64,000 nt of DNA from Gillisia mitskevichiae (lineage in GTDB: Bacteria > Bacteroidota > Bacteroidia > Flavobacteriales > Flavobacteriaceae). Positions 17,838 through 27,314 of the stretch are shown piece by piece; the stretch's first letter is position 1, and every line of letters begins with the position of its first letter. The position numbers and the translations under genes are program-made. The notes below the pieces were generated by a model, which saw nothing but the letters and a program-made list of their open reading frames with translations, ran no database searches and had not been told where the DNA came from. The stretch lies in NCBI RefSeq assembly GCF_003634585.1, contig NZ_RBLG01000001.1, forward strand, positions 248,001 through 312,000, given 5' to 3'.

Positions 17838-18941
17838 ATGAAAAAACTATTACTTTTCTTTTCTTTCACCCTCTTGTTAGCATGTAATTATGCAACTGAA
17901 GAAAAAAAACCCATTGATAAACCACAGCAAAAAACCACTTCAGATAAGGTAGAAACCGACAATTTTGGGATTGTAATTCACGGTGGTGCCGGAACGATAC
18001 TTAAAGAGAACATGACAGATTCTTTGGAAACTGCCTACAAAGTTGTTTTGGAAGAAGCCATAAGAGCTGGACATGAAATTCTTGCTAATGGAGGAACTTC
18101 TATAGAAGCTATTCAACGTACAATTAATATTATGGAAGACTCGCCGCTTTTCAATGCAGGCAAAGGCGCAGTTTTTACCAATCAAGAAACAAACGAGATG
18201 GATGCTGCCATTATGGATGGAGAAACCCTTAATGCAGGTGCCGTTGCTGGAGTGACCACGGTGAAAAATCCAATAAACTTGGCATTTCAGGTAATGGAGA
18301 ATTCTCCACATGTTTTACTATCCGGTAAAGGAGCAGAGCAATTTGCAAAAGAACGCGGATTGGAACTAGTAGAGCCTTCTTATTTCTATACAGAAAACAG
18401 ATTTCAATCACTGCAAAAAGTAAAAGAGGCTGAAAAGATGAAGGCAGACAGCGCCGATGCTAGAACTGCATTTTATGATCCTTTTATAAAAGAATCTAAA
18501 TTTGGTACGGTAGGTTGTGTTGCTTTAGATAAGAATGGAAATATAGCAGCTGGTACTTCCACGGGTGGAATGACCAATAAAAAATGGAATCGAATTGGAG
18601 ATGTTCCAATTATTGGCGCAGGAACTTATGCTAATAATGCTACTTGTGCAGTTTCCGGAACTGGTTGGGGAGAATTCTTTATGAGAGGAGTTGTAGCCTA
18701 CGATATTTCAGCAATGATGGAATACAAGAAAATGAGCCTTGAAGAGGCTGCTAAAAAGGTGATTCAAGGAAAATTAACCGAGCTACGTGGCGAAGGTGGG
18801 ATTATAGCTATAGACAATAAAGGAAATATTGCTATGGAGTTCAACTCTGCTGGAATGTACCGTGCCGCGATGAATAAAAAAGGAGAATTAACCATAGGTA
18901 TCTACAAAGAAAATGAAAATTCTCCTGAAGAAAATGAGTAA
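17838..18941 (+). CDS. secreted isoaspartyl peptidase / L-asparaginase (Ntn hydrolase)
   Basis: The product is a lipoprotein: MKKLLLFFSFTLLLACNY has a lipobox ending in Cys. The start at 17838 is chosen because of this signal; the frame is open 45 codons upstream but that stretch has no signal and overlaps the repeat element. The enzyme has HGGAGT near the mature N-terminus, and self-cleaves before the Thr of GTVGCVAL to make alpha and beta chains. It is 367 residues long. Members hydrolyse beta-aspartyl dipeptides and asparagine. A terminator follows. Confidence 0.93.
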   Translation: MKKLLLFFSFTLLLACNYATEEKKPIDKPQQKTTSDKVETDNFGIVIHGGAGTILKENMTDSLETAYKVVLEEAIRAGHEILANGGTSIEAIQRTINIMEDSPLFNAGKGAVFTNQETNEMDAAIMDGETLNAGAVAGVTTVKNPINLAFQVMENSPHVLLSGKGAEQFAKERGLELVEPSYFYTENRFQSLQKVKEAEKMKADSADARTAFYDPFIKESKFGTVGCVALDKNGNIAAGTSTGGMTNKKWNRIGDVPIIGAGTYANNATCAVSGTGWGEFFMRGVVAYDISAMMEYKKMSLEEAAKKVIQGKLTELRGEGGIIAIDNKGNIAMEFNSAGMYRAAMNKKGELTIGIYKENENSPEENE

Positions 18942-18963
18942 GCATAATTCTATATAACAATTT

Positions 18964-18990
18964 AAGCTCCAAATAATTGGAGCTTTTTTT
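18964..18990 (+). terminator. rho-independent terminator
   Basis: Nine-base perfect arms AAGCTCCAA and TTGGAGCTT (18964-18972, 18977-18985) with a four-base loop are followed by seven T residues. It ends the asparaginase transcript. Confidence 0.85.
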
Positions 18991-19047
18991 ATGCTATTTT
19001 TAACCAAGTTGCACCTAGAGAAAGTAGTTTACTTAGAAAGTTAAAAG

Positions 19048-19055
19048 TATCTTTG
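19048..19055 (+). promoter_or_regulatory. pldA promoter -7 element
   Basis: TATCTTTG matches TAnnTTTG and lies 43 bases before the phospholipase ATG. No good -33 TTG is at the usual spacing. Confidence 0.45.
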
Positions 19056-19098
19056 CCGACTGAAAAATTCTCTGTCTTCACGGCATTAAACCCTAATT

Positions 19099-19932
19099 AT
19101 GAATAGATTACTATTTATTTGCCTTCTTTTTTCTTCTTTTTTCGTTCAATCTACTATGCTAGGCCAGCGACTTACAAGACCTGAAGTGTATGATACTATC
19201 AAGGAAATGCCATCATTTTCTAGCTATCAGGATAATTATTTTATTAGCGGTGCACCAACTAATAAAGCAATTACTAAGAATAATTCAGATATTAAATATC
19301 AGATCAGCTTCAAGCAATTTGTTACTAGAGCAACGTTGCCTCTAAATAGTTATTTATTTATAACATATTCTCAAAAAGCGTTTTGGAATGTTTACAGTTT
19401 ATCAAGCCCTTTTGAAGAGATCAATTTTAATCCAGGAGTAGGTCTTGGAAAGCCTGTTTTTAACAAAGGAGGGTCAATTTTTGGGTTGGCCGAGTTAAAG
19501 TTTGAACATGAATCTAACGGGAGAGACAGTTTAGATAGTAGGAGTTGGAATAGGATCACTGGTGCTTTCCATACTCCAATTGGAAGAAGGACTATACTTA
19601 GTGTTAAAGCTTGGGTACCGATAGCTTATAAAGAGAACCATCCGGATATTTTGGATTATGTAGGACTTGGTGAAATTAAGATAGAACAAACAATTATCCG
19701 CAATAGATTAATCGCCGATCTTACTGTTAGAAAAGGCTTAGAAGGTTGGAAAGGGGCTGCTTCTACTCGTCTTCTTTATAAATTATTCAACAATTCTGGA
19801 AATCAATATTTAATGCTGGAGTGGTTTGCGGGATATGCCGAAAGCTTAATAGATTACAACCAATATACAAGCATGGTTCGCTTAGGATATGTAATTAAAT
19901 CTACCGACCTAAATATTTTAAAGTCTAAATAA
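19099..19932 (+). CDS. pldA: outer membrane phospholipase A
   Basis: This outer-membrane beta-barrel enzyme hydrolyses acyl chains of phospholipids that reach the outer leaflet. A signal peptide covers about residues 1-20. The catalytic motif HESNGRDSLDSRSWNR is complete. The triad maps to His137, Ser139 and Asn151, with the same Ser to Asn distance (12) as in the E. coli enzyme. The 277-residue length fits a 12-strand barrel. It lies 91 bases upstream of the efflux regulator gene and has its own promoter, so co-regulation is only possible. Confidence 0.93.
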   Translation: MNRLLFICLLFSSFFVQSTMLGQRLTRPEVYDTIKEMPSFSSYQDNYFISGAPTNKAITKNNSDIKYQISFKQFVTRATLPLNSYLFITYSQKAFWNVYSLSSPFEEINFNPGVGLGKPVFNKGGSIFGLAELKFEHESNGRDSLDSRSWNRITGAFHTPIGRRTILSVKAWVPIAYKENHPDILDYVGLGEIKIEQTIIRNRLIADLTVRKGLEGWKGAASTRLLYKLFNNSGNQYLMLEWFAGYAESLIDYNQYTSMVRLGYVIKSTDLNILKSK

Positions 19933-19970
19933 ATTACCCCCTAAATACATTAACAAAAGTTTAGTTACTT

Positions 19971-19996
19971 ATTAGTTCGGAAATTACCGAACTAAT
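19971..19996. promoter_or_regulatory. perfect inverted-repeat operator at the efflux operon
   Basis: Arms ATTAGTTCGG (19971-19980) and CCGAACTAAT (19987-19996) are exact complements around a six-base spacer AAATTA. The dyad ends two bases before the -7 element at 19999 and so covers the promoter spacer. A bound dimer would block RNA polymerase. The regulator gene is the first gene downstream, pointing to autorepression. Confidence 0.75.
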
Positions 19997-19998
19997 AC

Positions 19999-20006
19999 TA
20001 ATTTTG
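19999..20006 (+). promoter_or_regulatory. efflux operon promoter -7 element
   Basis: TAATTTTG fits the consensus TAnnTTTG. It lies just downstream of the dyad at 19971-19996 and 17 bases before the regulator ATG, leaving only a very short leader. Confidence 0.6.
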
Positions 20007-20023
20007 CATTTCAAATTATAGAA

Positions 20024-20512
20024 ATGCGTAAAGAATTAATTGAACGAAAAAATAAACTGGTTGAAAGACTAGGTGTTTTTATAGAGAATGAAGATAACAT
20101 GGCTCCTCTAGAGGCAAGGATCTTCTCTACTTTAATCCTCACTGGTAAAGGTGGTAGTACTTTCGAAAGCTTGGTAAAAGATCTAAATGCCAGCAAAAGC
20201 ACCATCTGCACACATTTAAATACTCTACAAGCATCAGGGAGAGTAAGCTATTTCACCAAACCGGGAGATAGAAAACGCTATTTCAATGTTACTCCAAATA
20301 GACTTGTTCAGGTAATGAACGAAATGTTGGAGAAATGGAATAAGCAATATGATATTCACTCGGATATCATCGAATATAAAAAAGACGCTAACAAGGAAAA
20401 CACCATAGAATCTGAAGAATTTGATCTTCATTTTCATGAGAACTATTTATTATTTCTAGAAGAAGTTAGCAACGCTGTCAAGAAATTGAAGAAAAATATC
20501 GCAGAATTATAA
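20024..20512 (+). CDS. GbsR/MarR-family transcriptional regulator of the efflux operon
   Basis: The 162-residue cytosolic protein has a winged helix-turn-helix: LEARIFSTLILTGKGG, then LVKDLNASKSTICTHLNTL as the recognition region and YFTKPGDRKRYF as the wing. This pattern fits the GbsR (COG1510) branch of MarR regulators. The C-terminal part is a coiled dimerisation helix pair. It is the first gene of an operon with the RND adaptor, pump and channel. The inverted repeat just upstream is the likely binding site. The inducer is unknown. Confidence 0.9.
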   Translation: MRKELIERKNKLVERLGVFIENEDNMAPLEARIFSTLILTGKGGSTFESLVKDLNASKSTICTHLNTLQASGRVSYFTKPGDRKRYFNVTPNRLVQVMNEMLEKWNKQYDIHSDIIEYKKDANKENTIESEEFDLHFHENYLLFLEEVSNAVKKLKKNIAEL

Positions 20513-20552
20513 TCTACATACCCAATTATCCCTATTAAATTTTAAGATCAAC

Positions 20553-21677
20553 ATGAAGAATATTATAAAGTTAATAATTGTATCCATAGGATTAGTCTCC
20601 TTAGTTTCCTGTGGGAAAGGACAAGATCAAAATGCAGCTCAGGCAGCACAACCAATGCCATATCCCGTATATGAAGTGCCAACTAAAACACTTACTGGAT
20701 TTACATCTTACCCTGCTAGTGTAGAAGGAATTGTAAATAGTGAGGTAAGAGCAAAAGTATCTGGTTATATCACTAAAGTTTTAGTAGATGAAGGTGAAAA
20801 AGTTAAAGCAGGACAAATCCTTTTTAAACTTGAAACTCAATCTTTATCACAAGACGCTGCTGCGGCTAAAGCTAATGTTAATGCGGCCCAAGTTGAGGTA
20901 GATAAATTGAAACCTTTAGTAGAAAAGAACATTATAAGTTCTGTGCAATTGCAAACGGCTAAAGCAAAACTTCAGCAAGCACAAAGTGGCTATAATGGGA
21001 TCATGGCTAATATTGGATATGCAAATATTAAAAGTCCAGTAGATGGTTATGTTGGTTCTATTCGAAAAAGAGAAGGTGCATTAATAAGTGCTTCAGATCA
21101 AGAACCACTTACTACTGTTACAGATATAAGTAAAGTATACGCCTATTTCTCCATGAATGAAACAGATTATTTAGATTTCATTCAAGCCGCAGAGGGAGCA
21201 ACTGTTCAAGATAAAATAGATAATATTCCTGCAGTTCGATTAAAACTTGCTAACGGAAGTCTATACGAACAGGAAGGGAAGATTCAAACGATCAATTCTG
21301 TGATCAATCCAAATACTGGATCTATATCCTTTAGAGCAATATTTGATAATCCATCTAGATTATTAACTAATGGGAATAGCGCGAGTGTAGAAATTCCTAA
21401 AACTTATAAAGACGTTTTAGTGGTTTCCAAAGAATCTACACATGAGCAACAAGGAAATGTACTTTTATTCAAATTGCAGAACAATGATTCTGTGGTTTCT
21501 ACTACTGTAAAGGTGGTTGCTGAAGTTGGTAATCTATATATAATAGATTCTGGTGTAGAAAAAGGAGATAGCGTAGTGGCTAAGGGAGCTAATAAATTAA
21601 GAACTGGCGCCAGAATAAGCCCACAACCTGTAGCATTTGATTCTGTAGCAAAACCACTAGAAAAAATATTTAACTAA
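20553..21677 (+). CDS. RND efflux periplasmic adaptor (membrane fusion protein)
   Basis: The 374-residue protein has a lipoprotein signal ending LVSLVSCGKG, so it is anchored by lipid. It then shows the lipoyl/barrel-sandwich halves (SGYITKVLVDEGEKVKAGQ and NIKSPVDGYVGSI) around a coiled-coil hairpin rich in Ala and Gln, followed by a beta-barrel domain. It links the inner-membrane pump to the outer-membrane channel. The gene lies 40 bases after the regulator and 21 bases before the pump gene. Confidence 0.95.
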   Translation: MKNIIKLIIVSIGLVSLVSCGKGQDQNAAQAAQPMPYPVYEVPTKTLTGFTSYPASVEGIVNSEVRAKVSGYITKVLVDEGEKVKAGQILFKLETQSLSQDAAAAKANVNAAQVEVDKLKPLVEKNIISSVQLQTAKAKLQQAQSGYNGIMANIGYANIKSPVDGYVGSIRKREGALISASDQEPLTTVTDISKVYAYFSMNETDYLDFIQAAEGATVQDKIDNIPAVRLKLANGSLYEQEGKIQTINSVINPNTGSISFRAIFDNPSRLLTNGNSASVEIPKTYKDVLVVSKESTHEQQGNVLLFKLQNNDSVVSTTVKVVAEVGNLYIIDSGVEKGDSVVAKGANKLRTGARISPQPVAFDSVAKPLEKIFN

Positions 21678-21698
21678 CCGGAGAAGAAAGAAAAGATC

Positions 21699-24600
21699 AT
21701 GATTAAAACATTTATTGAACGTCCGGTTCTCTCAACGGTAGTTTCTATTATTATAGTAATATTAGGAATCCTTGGGTTAACAAATTTACCAATAACTCAA
21801 TATCCAGATATTGCACCGCCAACAATTTCTGTAAGTACCGCATATCCCGGTGCAAGTGCAGAAACTATTTTGGAAAGTGTAATTGTTCCTATAGAAGAAC
21901 AGATAAATGGAGTTGAGGGAATGACCTATATCACTTCAACAGCTTCCAACGATGGTACGGCCTCTATTACAGTTTATTTTGATCAAAATGTAGATCCAGA
22001 TATTGCTGCGGTGAATGTACAGAACCGAGTAGCTAGAGCCAACCCGTTATTACCTGCAGAGGTAAAACAAATTGGAGTAACTACTCAGAAACAGCAAACA
22101 AGTGCGTTGATGTTCCTTTCCTTTTATAGTACTAACCCAGATTATGATGACACTTTTATTCAGAATTATCTAAAAATAAATGTGATCCCGGAAATACAAA
22201 GGGTGAATGGGGTTGGTAACGTAAATGTATTTGGCGGAAAAGATTACGCCATGAGAATTTGGTTACAGCCAAGTAAATTGAAGGCTTATAATCTTATGCC
22301 ATCAGATGTTACCGCAGCGCTAAGAGAACAAAGTTTAGAGGCTGCAGCAGGTTCCTTAGGAGAGAATAATGGTGAGACATTTTCCTATGTTATTAAATAT
22401 GGTGGAAGATTTAAATCTGAAGATCAATATAGCAATATTGTAATTAAAGCTCTTGGCGACGGACAGTTTTTAAGGCTGAAGGATGTTGCAAAAATTGAAT
22501 TGGATGCTCTATCTTATGATGGTGGCTCTTCCACAAATGGATATCCTGCAGTAAACATGGGGATCTTCCAAACAAAAGGTTCTAATGCACAAGAAATTAT
22601 TACCACAATTAAAGAACAGCTGGATTCTTTAGAAAAAGACCTTCCAGATGGAATAGAGATCTTTATCCCTTATGATACTAACAACTTCCTTAATGCTTCT
22701 ATAGAAAAAGTAGTGACCACATTAATGGAAGCCTTTTTATTGGTTTTTATTGTCGTGTTTATATTCCTTCAGGATTTTAGATCTACACTTATTCCTGCAA
22801 TTGCAGTTCCTGTATCTATTATTGGAACGTTCTTTTTCTTAAACCTCTTTGGGTATTCAATCAACCTTCTTACACTTTTTGCCTTAGTTCTGGCAATTGG
22901 TATTGTGGTAGATGACGCCATTGTAGTGGTAGAAGCCGTTCATGCCAAAATTGATGAAGGAGCTAATGATGTTAAAAAAGCTACCGTAAATGCTATGCAT
23001 GAAATTTCTGGAGCTATTATATCTATAACTTTAGTAATGGCCGCAGTATTTATTCCCGTTACTTTTATTGAAGGACCTACGGGAGTTTTTTATGAACAAT
23101 TTGGGGTTACACTTATTATTGCTATAATTATATCTGCAGTAAATGCTTTAACCTTAAGTCCTGCACTTTGTGCTTTATTATTAAAACCACACGACAAAAA
23201 ACAACAAGGAAAAGAGAAAAAGAGTTTTCTTCAACGTTTTTATACTGGATTTAACCGCGGATTTAATGCTTCCATTCACAGATATGGACAATCTTTAGGG
23301 TTTTTATTCAAACATAAATGGATCACTCCTTTAATACTTATACTTGCTGTTGGAGGTATTTGGTGGGCTTCTAATACTACTCCAACTGGATTTGTGCCAG
23401 ATGAGGATCGTGGAATTATCTTTATGAATGTTGAACTACCTGCAGGAGCTTCTATGGATAGAACCAATGAAGTGAATCAGAAATTATATGAAAAGATCTC
23501 TCAACTTCCTGAAGTTAAAGGAGCATCTGTAATTAACGGGCGAAGTTTAATTAGTGGAGCTGGTAGTAATTACGGACTTGGATTTATTAGATTAAATGAT
23601 TGGGATGAACGAAAAGATGATAGCCAATCTATTAAAGCTGTAACCGGAAAGTTATTTGGTATAGCTGCTACAATTCCCGAAGCTAATATTATTTTCTTTT
23701 CACCGCCTAGTATTCCTGGATTTGGTAACTCTTCTGGATTTACAGTGAATCTTTTAGATAAATCTGGTTCTAGTTTCGAAGAATTAGATAAGGTGAATCA
23801 GGAATTCATACAGAAATTAACAGCAAGACCAGAAATACAATACGCACAATCTTCATTTAACACTCGCTATCCTCAATATGAGATAGAACTAAATGTTCCA
23901 GTGGCGAAGAAATTTGGAGTTCCAATTAGTAGTATTTTCTCCACTTTACAAGGATATATCGGTGGGGTTTATGCATCAGATTTTTCCAAATTTGGGAAAC
24001 AATATCGAGTGTATATTCAAGCCTTACCAGAAGATAGAGCCAGCAAAGAGGCGCTCAATGAACTATATGTTAGAACAGGAAGCGGTGAAATGGCACCAAT
24101 TACAGAGTTTATGACTCTAAAGCGGGTATATGGACCGCAATCTGTTACAAGGTTTAACCTGTTTAACTCTACAACTCTTACTGGAGCTGTAAATCCAGGC
24201 TATAGTTCTGGAGATGCTATTACCGCAATTGAGGAAGTAGCTAAAACTTTGCCTAGTAATTATAGTACTGCATATTCCGGATTAACGAGAGAAGAAGTGA
24301 GTGCGGGAAATCAAACCACTATGATCTTTATTCTATCTATTGTATTTGTGTACTTTTTACTTGCTGCACAATATGAAAGTTATTTATTACCACTTACGGT
24401 ACTTTTCTCTCTTCCATTAGGAGTTTTTGGGGCATATATTTCCACTAAACTAACAGGATTGGAGAACAACATATATTTCCAGATCGCTTTGATCATGCTG
24501 ATAGGACTACTTGCTAAAAATGCTATTCTAATCGTAGAATTTGCAATACAGCGTAGAAAGAATGGAGAATCTATTGTAGATGCGGCCATACATGGAGCAA

Positions 24601-24836
24601 AAGCTCGTTTAAGACCTATTTTAATGACCTCGTTTGCCTTTATTCTAGGATTAATGCCGTTAGTGCTTGCAAACGGAGTAGGAGCTGCAGGAAACCGATC
24701 AATTGGAACCGGAGCTGTTGGTGGTTTGTTAATTGGAACCATCACGGGAGTCTTTGTAATACCAATCTTATTTATCCTATTCCAGTGGTTACAAGAGAAA
24801 GTAGGAAAGAAGCCGGTATTAATTGAGAACGAATAA
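21699..24836 (+). CDS. RND multidrug efflux pump, AcrB/HAE1 type
   Basis: The 1045-residue inner-membrane transporter has the expected two halves, each with six membrane segments and a large periplasmic loop. The first membrane helix (MIKTFIERPVLSTVVSIIIV) and the GYSIN...DDAIVVVEAVHA block with the two proton-relay Asp residues are intact, as is the FIEGPTGVFYEQF segment. The length and motifs fit the hydrophobe/amphiphile (HAE1) class, not a metal exporter. It exports lipophilic compounds driven by protons. Confidence 0.97.
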   Translation: MIKTFIERPVLSTVVSIIIVILGILGLTNLPITQYPDIAPPTISVSTAYPGASAETILESVIVPIEEQINGVEGMTYITSTASNDGTASITVYFDQNVDPDIAAVNVQNRVARANPLLPAEVKQIGVTTQKQQTSALMFLSFYSTNPDYDDTFIQNYLKINVIPEIQRVNGVGNVNVFGGKDYAMRIWLQPSKLKAYNLMPSDVTAALREQSLEAAAGSLGENNGETFSYVIKYGGRFKSEDQYSNIVIKALGDGQFLRLKDVAKIELDALSYDGGSSTNGYPAVNMGIFQTKGSNAQEIITTIKEQLDSLEKDLPDGIEIFIPYDTNNFLNASIEKVVTTLMEAFLLVFIVVFIFLQDFRSTLIPAIAVPVSIIGTFFFLNLFGYSINLLTLFALVLAIGIVVDDAIVVVEAVHAKIDEGANDVKKATVNAMHEISGAIISITLVMAAVFIPVTFIEGPTGVFYEQFGVTLIIAIIISAVNALTLSPALCALLLKPHDKKQQGKEKKSFLQRFYTGFNRGFNASIHRYGQSLGFLFKHKWITPLILILAVGGIWWASNTTPTGFVPDEDRGIIFMNVELPAGASMDRTNEVNQKLYEKISQLPEVKGASVINGRSLISGAGSNYGLGFIRLNDWDERKDDSQSIKAVTGKLFGIAATIPEANIIFFSPPSIPGFGNSSGFTVNLLDKSGSSFEELDKVNQEFIQKLTARPEIQYAQSSFNTRYPQYEIELNVPVAKKFGVPISSIFSTLQGYIGGVYASDFSKFGKQYRVYIQALPEDRASKEALNELYVRTGSGEMAPITEFMTLKRVYGPQSVTRFNLFNSTTLTGAVNPGYSSGDAITAIEEVAKTLPSNYSTAYSGLTREEVSAGNQTTMIFILSIVFVYFLLAAQYESYLLPLTVLFSLPLGVFGAYISTKLTGLENNIYFQIALIMLIGLLAKNAILIVEFAIQRRKNGESIVDAAIHGAKARLRPILMTSFAFILGLMPLVLANGVGAAGNRSIGTGAVGGLLIGTITGVFVIPILFILFQWLQEKVGKKPVLIENE

Positions 24837-24858
24837 TAAGAATAAGAAATTTAATACA

Positions 24859-26265
24859 ATGAAATTACTATATAAATCGAAATTCTTACTTGTGGGAATG
24901 ATTGCTTTAAGCCTTCAATCCTGTTTTGTAGCCAAAGATTACAAGAGAAGTGAAGATGTAGTTCCTAGTAAAAATCTCTTCAGAACAGATGAGCTTCCAC
25001 AGGACAGCTTAAGCATGGCAGAGGTTTCTTGGAGAGAACTCTTTACAGATCCTGTTCTTGGAGAGTATATTGAAAATGGACTTCAAAATAATTTAGATGT
25101 GCGTATCGCTTTGCAACAAATAATTGCTGCAGAAGCTTATGTAAAACAAGGGAAAGCTGGGTATTTACCAACATTAGATGCCGGAGCAAGAGTTACACAT
25201 CAAGAATATTCTAAAAACTCTCAGGCAGCCCTTGGAGGATTAAATAGTGGTGATGCGTATGAAATTGCTGCAACAGCCTCTTGGGAAGCAGATATTTGGG
25301 GGAAGATTAGAAGTAACTCCAGAGCTTTTGATGCCTCCTACCTTCAAAGTGTTGCAGCGCACCAAACTATTAAAACAAGATTGATCTCTGATATTGCTAC
25401 AACTTACTACCAGTTATTAGCATTGGATGAACAGCGATTGGTAACTATGGAAACCATAAGTGCTCGGGAGGAAGCTTTAGAAACCACAATAGCACTTAAA
25501 GATGCAGGAAATTTAACCGAAGTTGGTGTTAAACAGACCGAGGCACAATTATACACCGCGAAAGCCTTATTATTAGATATCGAGAATCAGATAAGACTTC
25601 AGGAAAATTCATTGTCCATATTATTAGGGGAAGCTCCACAAGGAAAAGAAAGAACCACTTTAAATGAACAGGAAATAACCACAGATCTAAATACCGGGGT
25701 TCCTGCAGAATTATTAAAGAATCGTCCAGACCTTAAGGAAGCCGAGTTTAATTTAATTAATGCGTTCGAGCTTACCAATGTAGCTAGAAGTAATTTCTAC
25801 CCATCCTTACAACTTACCGCAACAGGAGGTTTACAAAGTTTAGATATAGAAAAGCTTTTCGATGTAAATTCCCTTTTCGCAAATTTAGTTGGGTCTCTTG
25901 CTCAACCTATATTAAATAAGAGAAGAATTAGAACCGAATTCGAAGTTTCTCAAGCCAGACAAGAACAGGCAAAGCTTAATTTTCAATATGCGTTGTTAAT
26001 TGCAGGGAAAGAGGTGTCAGACGCGCTGTATGCTTATCAATTCAACACAGATAAGATAGACGTGAAAACAAAGGAATTTGAAGCTTACACAGATGCTACA
26101 AGGTATTCTGAAGAATTATTGGATAATGGTTTAGTGAATTATTTAGAAGTGATCATTGCAAGACAAAACAGTCTTAATTCTCAGCTAAATTTAATAGATG
26201 CCCGATTTAATCAATTAGCATCTGTTGTAGAACTGTACCGCGCTTTAGGTGGCGGTTGGCAATAA
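24859..26265 (+). CDS. RND efflux outer membrane channel (TolC/NodT type)
   Basis: The 468-residue protein starts MKLLYKSKFLLVGMIALSLQSC, a lipoprotein signal ending in Cys. The start at 24859 is used because the frame upstream (a TTG inside the pump gene) has no signal. Two TolC-like repeats of long helices follow, with the characteristic PVLGEYIENGLQNNLDVRIAL and VNYLEVIIARQNSLNSQLNL segments and ending ELYRALGGGW. It completes the tripartite pump. A terminator follows. Confidence 0.95.
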   Translation: MKLLYKSKFLLVGMIALSLQSCFVAKDYKRSEDVVPSKNLFRTDELPQDSLSMAEVSWRELFTDPVLGEYIENGLQNNLDVRIALQQIIAAEAYVKQGKAGYLPTLDAGARVTHQEYSKNSQAALGGLNSGDAYEIAATASWEADIWGKIRSNSRAFDASYLQSVAAHQTIKTRLISDIATTYYQLLALDEQRLVTMETISAREEALETTIALKDAGNLTEVGVKQTEAQLYTAKALLLDIENQIRLQENSLSILLGEAPQGKERTTLNEQEITTDLNTGVPAELLKNRPDLKEAEFNLINAFELTNVARSNFYPSLQLTATGGLQSLDIEKLFDVNSLFANLVGSLAQPILNKRRIRTEFEVSQARQEQAKLNFQYALLIAGKEVSDALYAYQFNTDKIDVKTKEFEAYTDATRYSEELLDNGLVNYLEVIIARQNSLNSQLNLIDARFNQLASVVELYRALGGGWQ

Positions 26266-26289
26266 AAAAAGTATAGTTAGTTGTTGGAG

Positions 26290-26323
26290 ATCAAGCCTGA
26301 GGTTTAAAAACTTCAGGCTTGAT
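26290..26323. terminator. terminator between converging genes
   Basis: Eleven-base arms ATCAAGCCTGA (26290-26300) and TCAGGCTTGAT (26313-26323) enclose a loop. It lies between the end of the efflux channel gene and the minus-strand YciI-like gene, and probably serves both. Confidence 0.75.
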
Positions 26324-26327
26324 TTAT

Positions 26328-26822
26328 TTAATTCAATTTCCCACCTTTCTGGGTCCACCAAGGATGAACTTCCACTTTTAATCTTCCTGCTTTCACCATG
26401 GGGTCCATATTGGCAAGGCTATCTGCTTCTTTTAACGTTTTTGTGTTATAAACTACGATCCCTCTTATATCGCCATCACTTTCTAAAGGCCCTACTAAAC
26501 TAGCATAACCTTCTACAGCCATCCTTTCTAAATGTGCCAAATGATTGGATTGAAGCTTGACAGTTTCCGTTGAATCCTGATCTCTGTTTTCTCCGTTTTT
26601 CAAAAACACCATATAATATTGCTGCATCAAATAGGTAGAATCTCCTTCTTTATAAAGAAAAATTTGATAACCTTCCTTTTTAAGTAGATCTGCACGCTCT
26701 TCTAAAGTAAGTTCCTGAGTCTTTTCTACTGCTACAGAAGTTTCTGTAATTTTCTTTTCTTTAGACTGGTTACAGGCTAATAATAAACTTACTACACCTA
26801 AAATTAAAATTGCTTTTTTCAT
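26328..26822 (-). CDS. YciI-like domain lipoprotein
   Basis: The 164-residue protein has a lipoprotein signal (KKAILILGVVSLLLACNQ) and a C-terminal YciI-type domain. Family traits include the His-containing HLERMAVEGYASLVGP, the IRGIVVYNTKTLKEADSL strand-helix and DPMVKAGRLKVEVHPWW. Most YciI proteins are small cytosolic enzymes of unknown use; a lipid-anchored version is less usual. It is the last of three minus-strand genes with gaps of about ten bases. Confidence 0.85.
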   Translation of the reverse strand: MKKAILILGVVSLLLACNQSKEKKITETSVAVEKTQELTLEERADLLKKEGYQIFLYKEGDSTYLMQQYYMVFLKNGENRDQDSTETVKLQSNHLAHLERMAVEGYASLVGPLESDGDIRGIVVYNTKTLKEADSLANMDPMVKAGRLKVEVHPWWTQKGGKLN

Positions 26823-26831
26823 GATCTTCTA

Positions 26832-27302
26832 TTATATCCAATTTTTAAATGGGTTTTTACTTAGTTGAGAATTATAATATCGCAAATCTCCTGTTACCTC
26901 TTCACCAAGCCAATCTGGTTTTTTAAAAGTATCTTTTTCTGAAGTCAATTCGATCTCTGCCATCACGAGGCCTCGATTATCTCCCGAAAATTCATCTATT
27001 TCGAAAGTGAATTCCTCCGATTTCACAAAATATCGAACTTTTTCTATAGCTCCAGGCTCGCAAAGTTTTAAAAGTTCCAAAGCTTCCACAACGGCAATCT
27101 CCTTTTCCCACTCAAATCTAGACAGACCACTTTTAGAAGATTTTCCCTTGATTGTGATAAATGCAATTTCATCCTGAATTCGGATTCTTGTAGTTCTTTC
27201 TGGATGCGAGTTTAAATACCCTTGTTTTATTTCTGAACTTTTAAATGCTTCATTTTTGAATTTATCTGAAGTCACTAAAAATTTTCGCTCTATCTCTACC
27301 AT
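26832..27302 (-). CDS. CYTH-domain protein (triphosphate tunnel fold)
   Basis: The 156-residue cytosolic protein starts with EIERKFLV, the ExExK motif that binds triphosphate and metal in CYTH enzymes (Glu3, Glu5, Lys7). Further basic and acidic strands (RIRIQDEIAFITIKGK, FEIDEFSGDNRGLVMAEIEL) line the tunnel. Bacterial members are mostly inorganic triphosphatases or class IV adenylate cyclases; the sequence alone cannot decide. It lies ten bases upstream of the YciI-like gene and 12 bases downstream of the oxidoreductase. Confidence 0.93.
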   Translation of the reverse strand: MVEIERKFLVTSDKFKNEAFKSSEIKQGYLNSHPERTTRIRIQDEIAFITIKGKSSKSGLSRFEWEKEIAVVEALELLKLCEPGAIEKVRYFVKSEEFTFEIDEFSGDNRGLVMAEIELTSEKDTFKKPDWLGEEVTGDLRYYNSQLSKNPFKNWI

Positions 27303-27314
27303 AAATTTTTAAAA

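Noticed and set aside
24380-24745. 121-codon ORF antisense to the RND pump
   Set aside because: It lies fully inside a highly conserved gene on the other strand and has no own signals.
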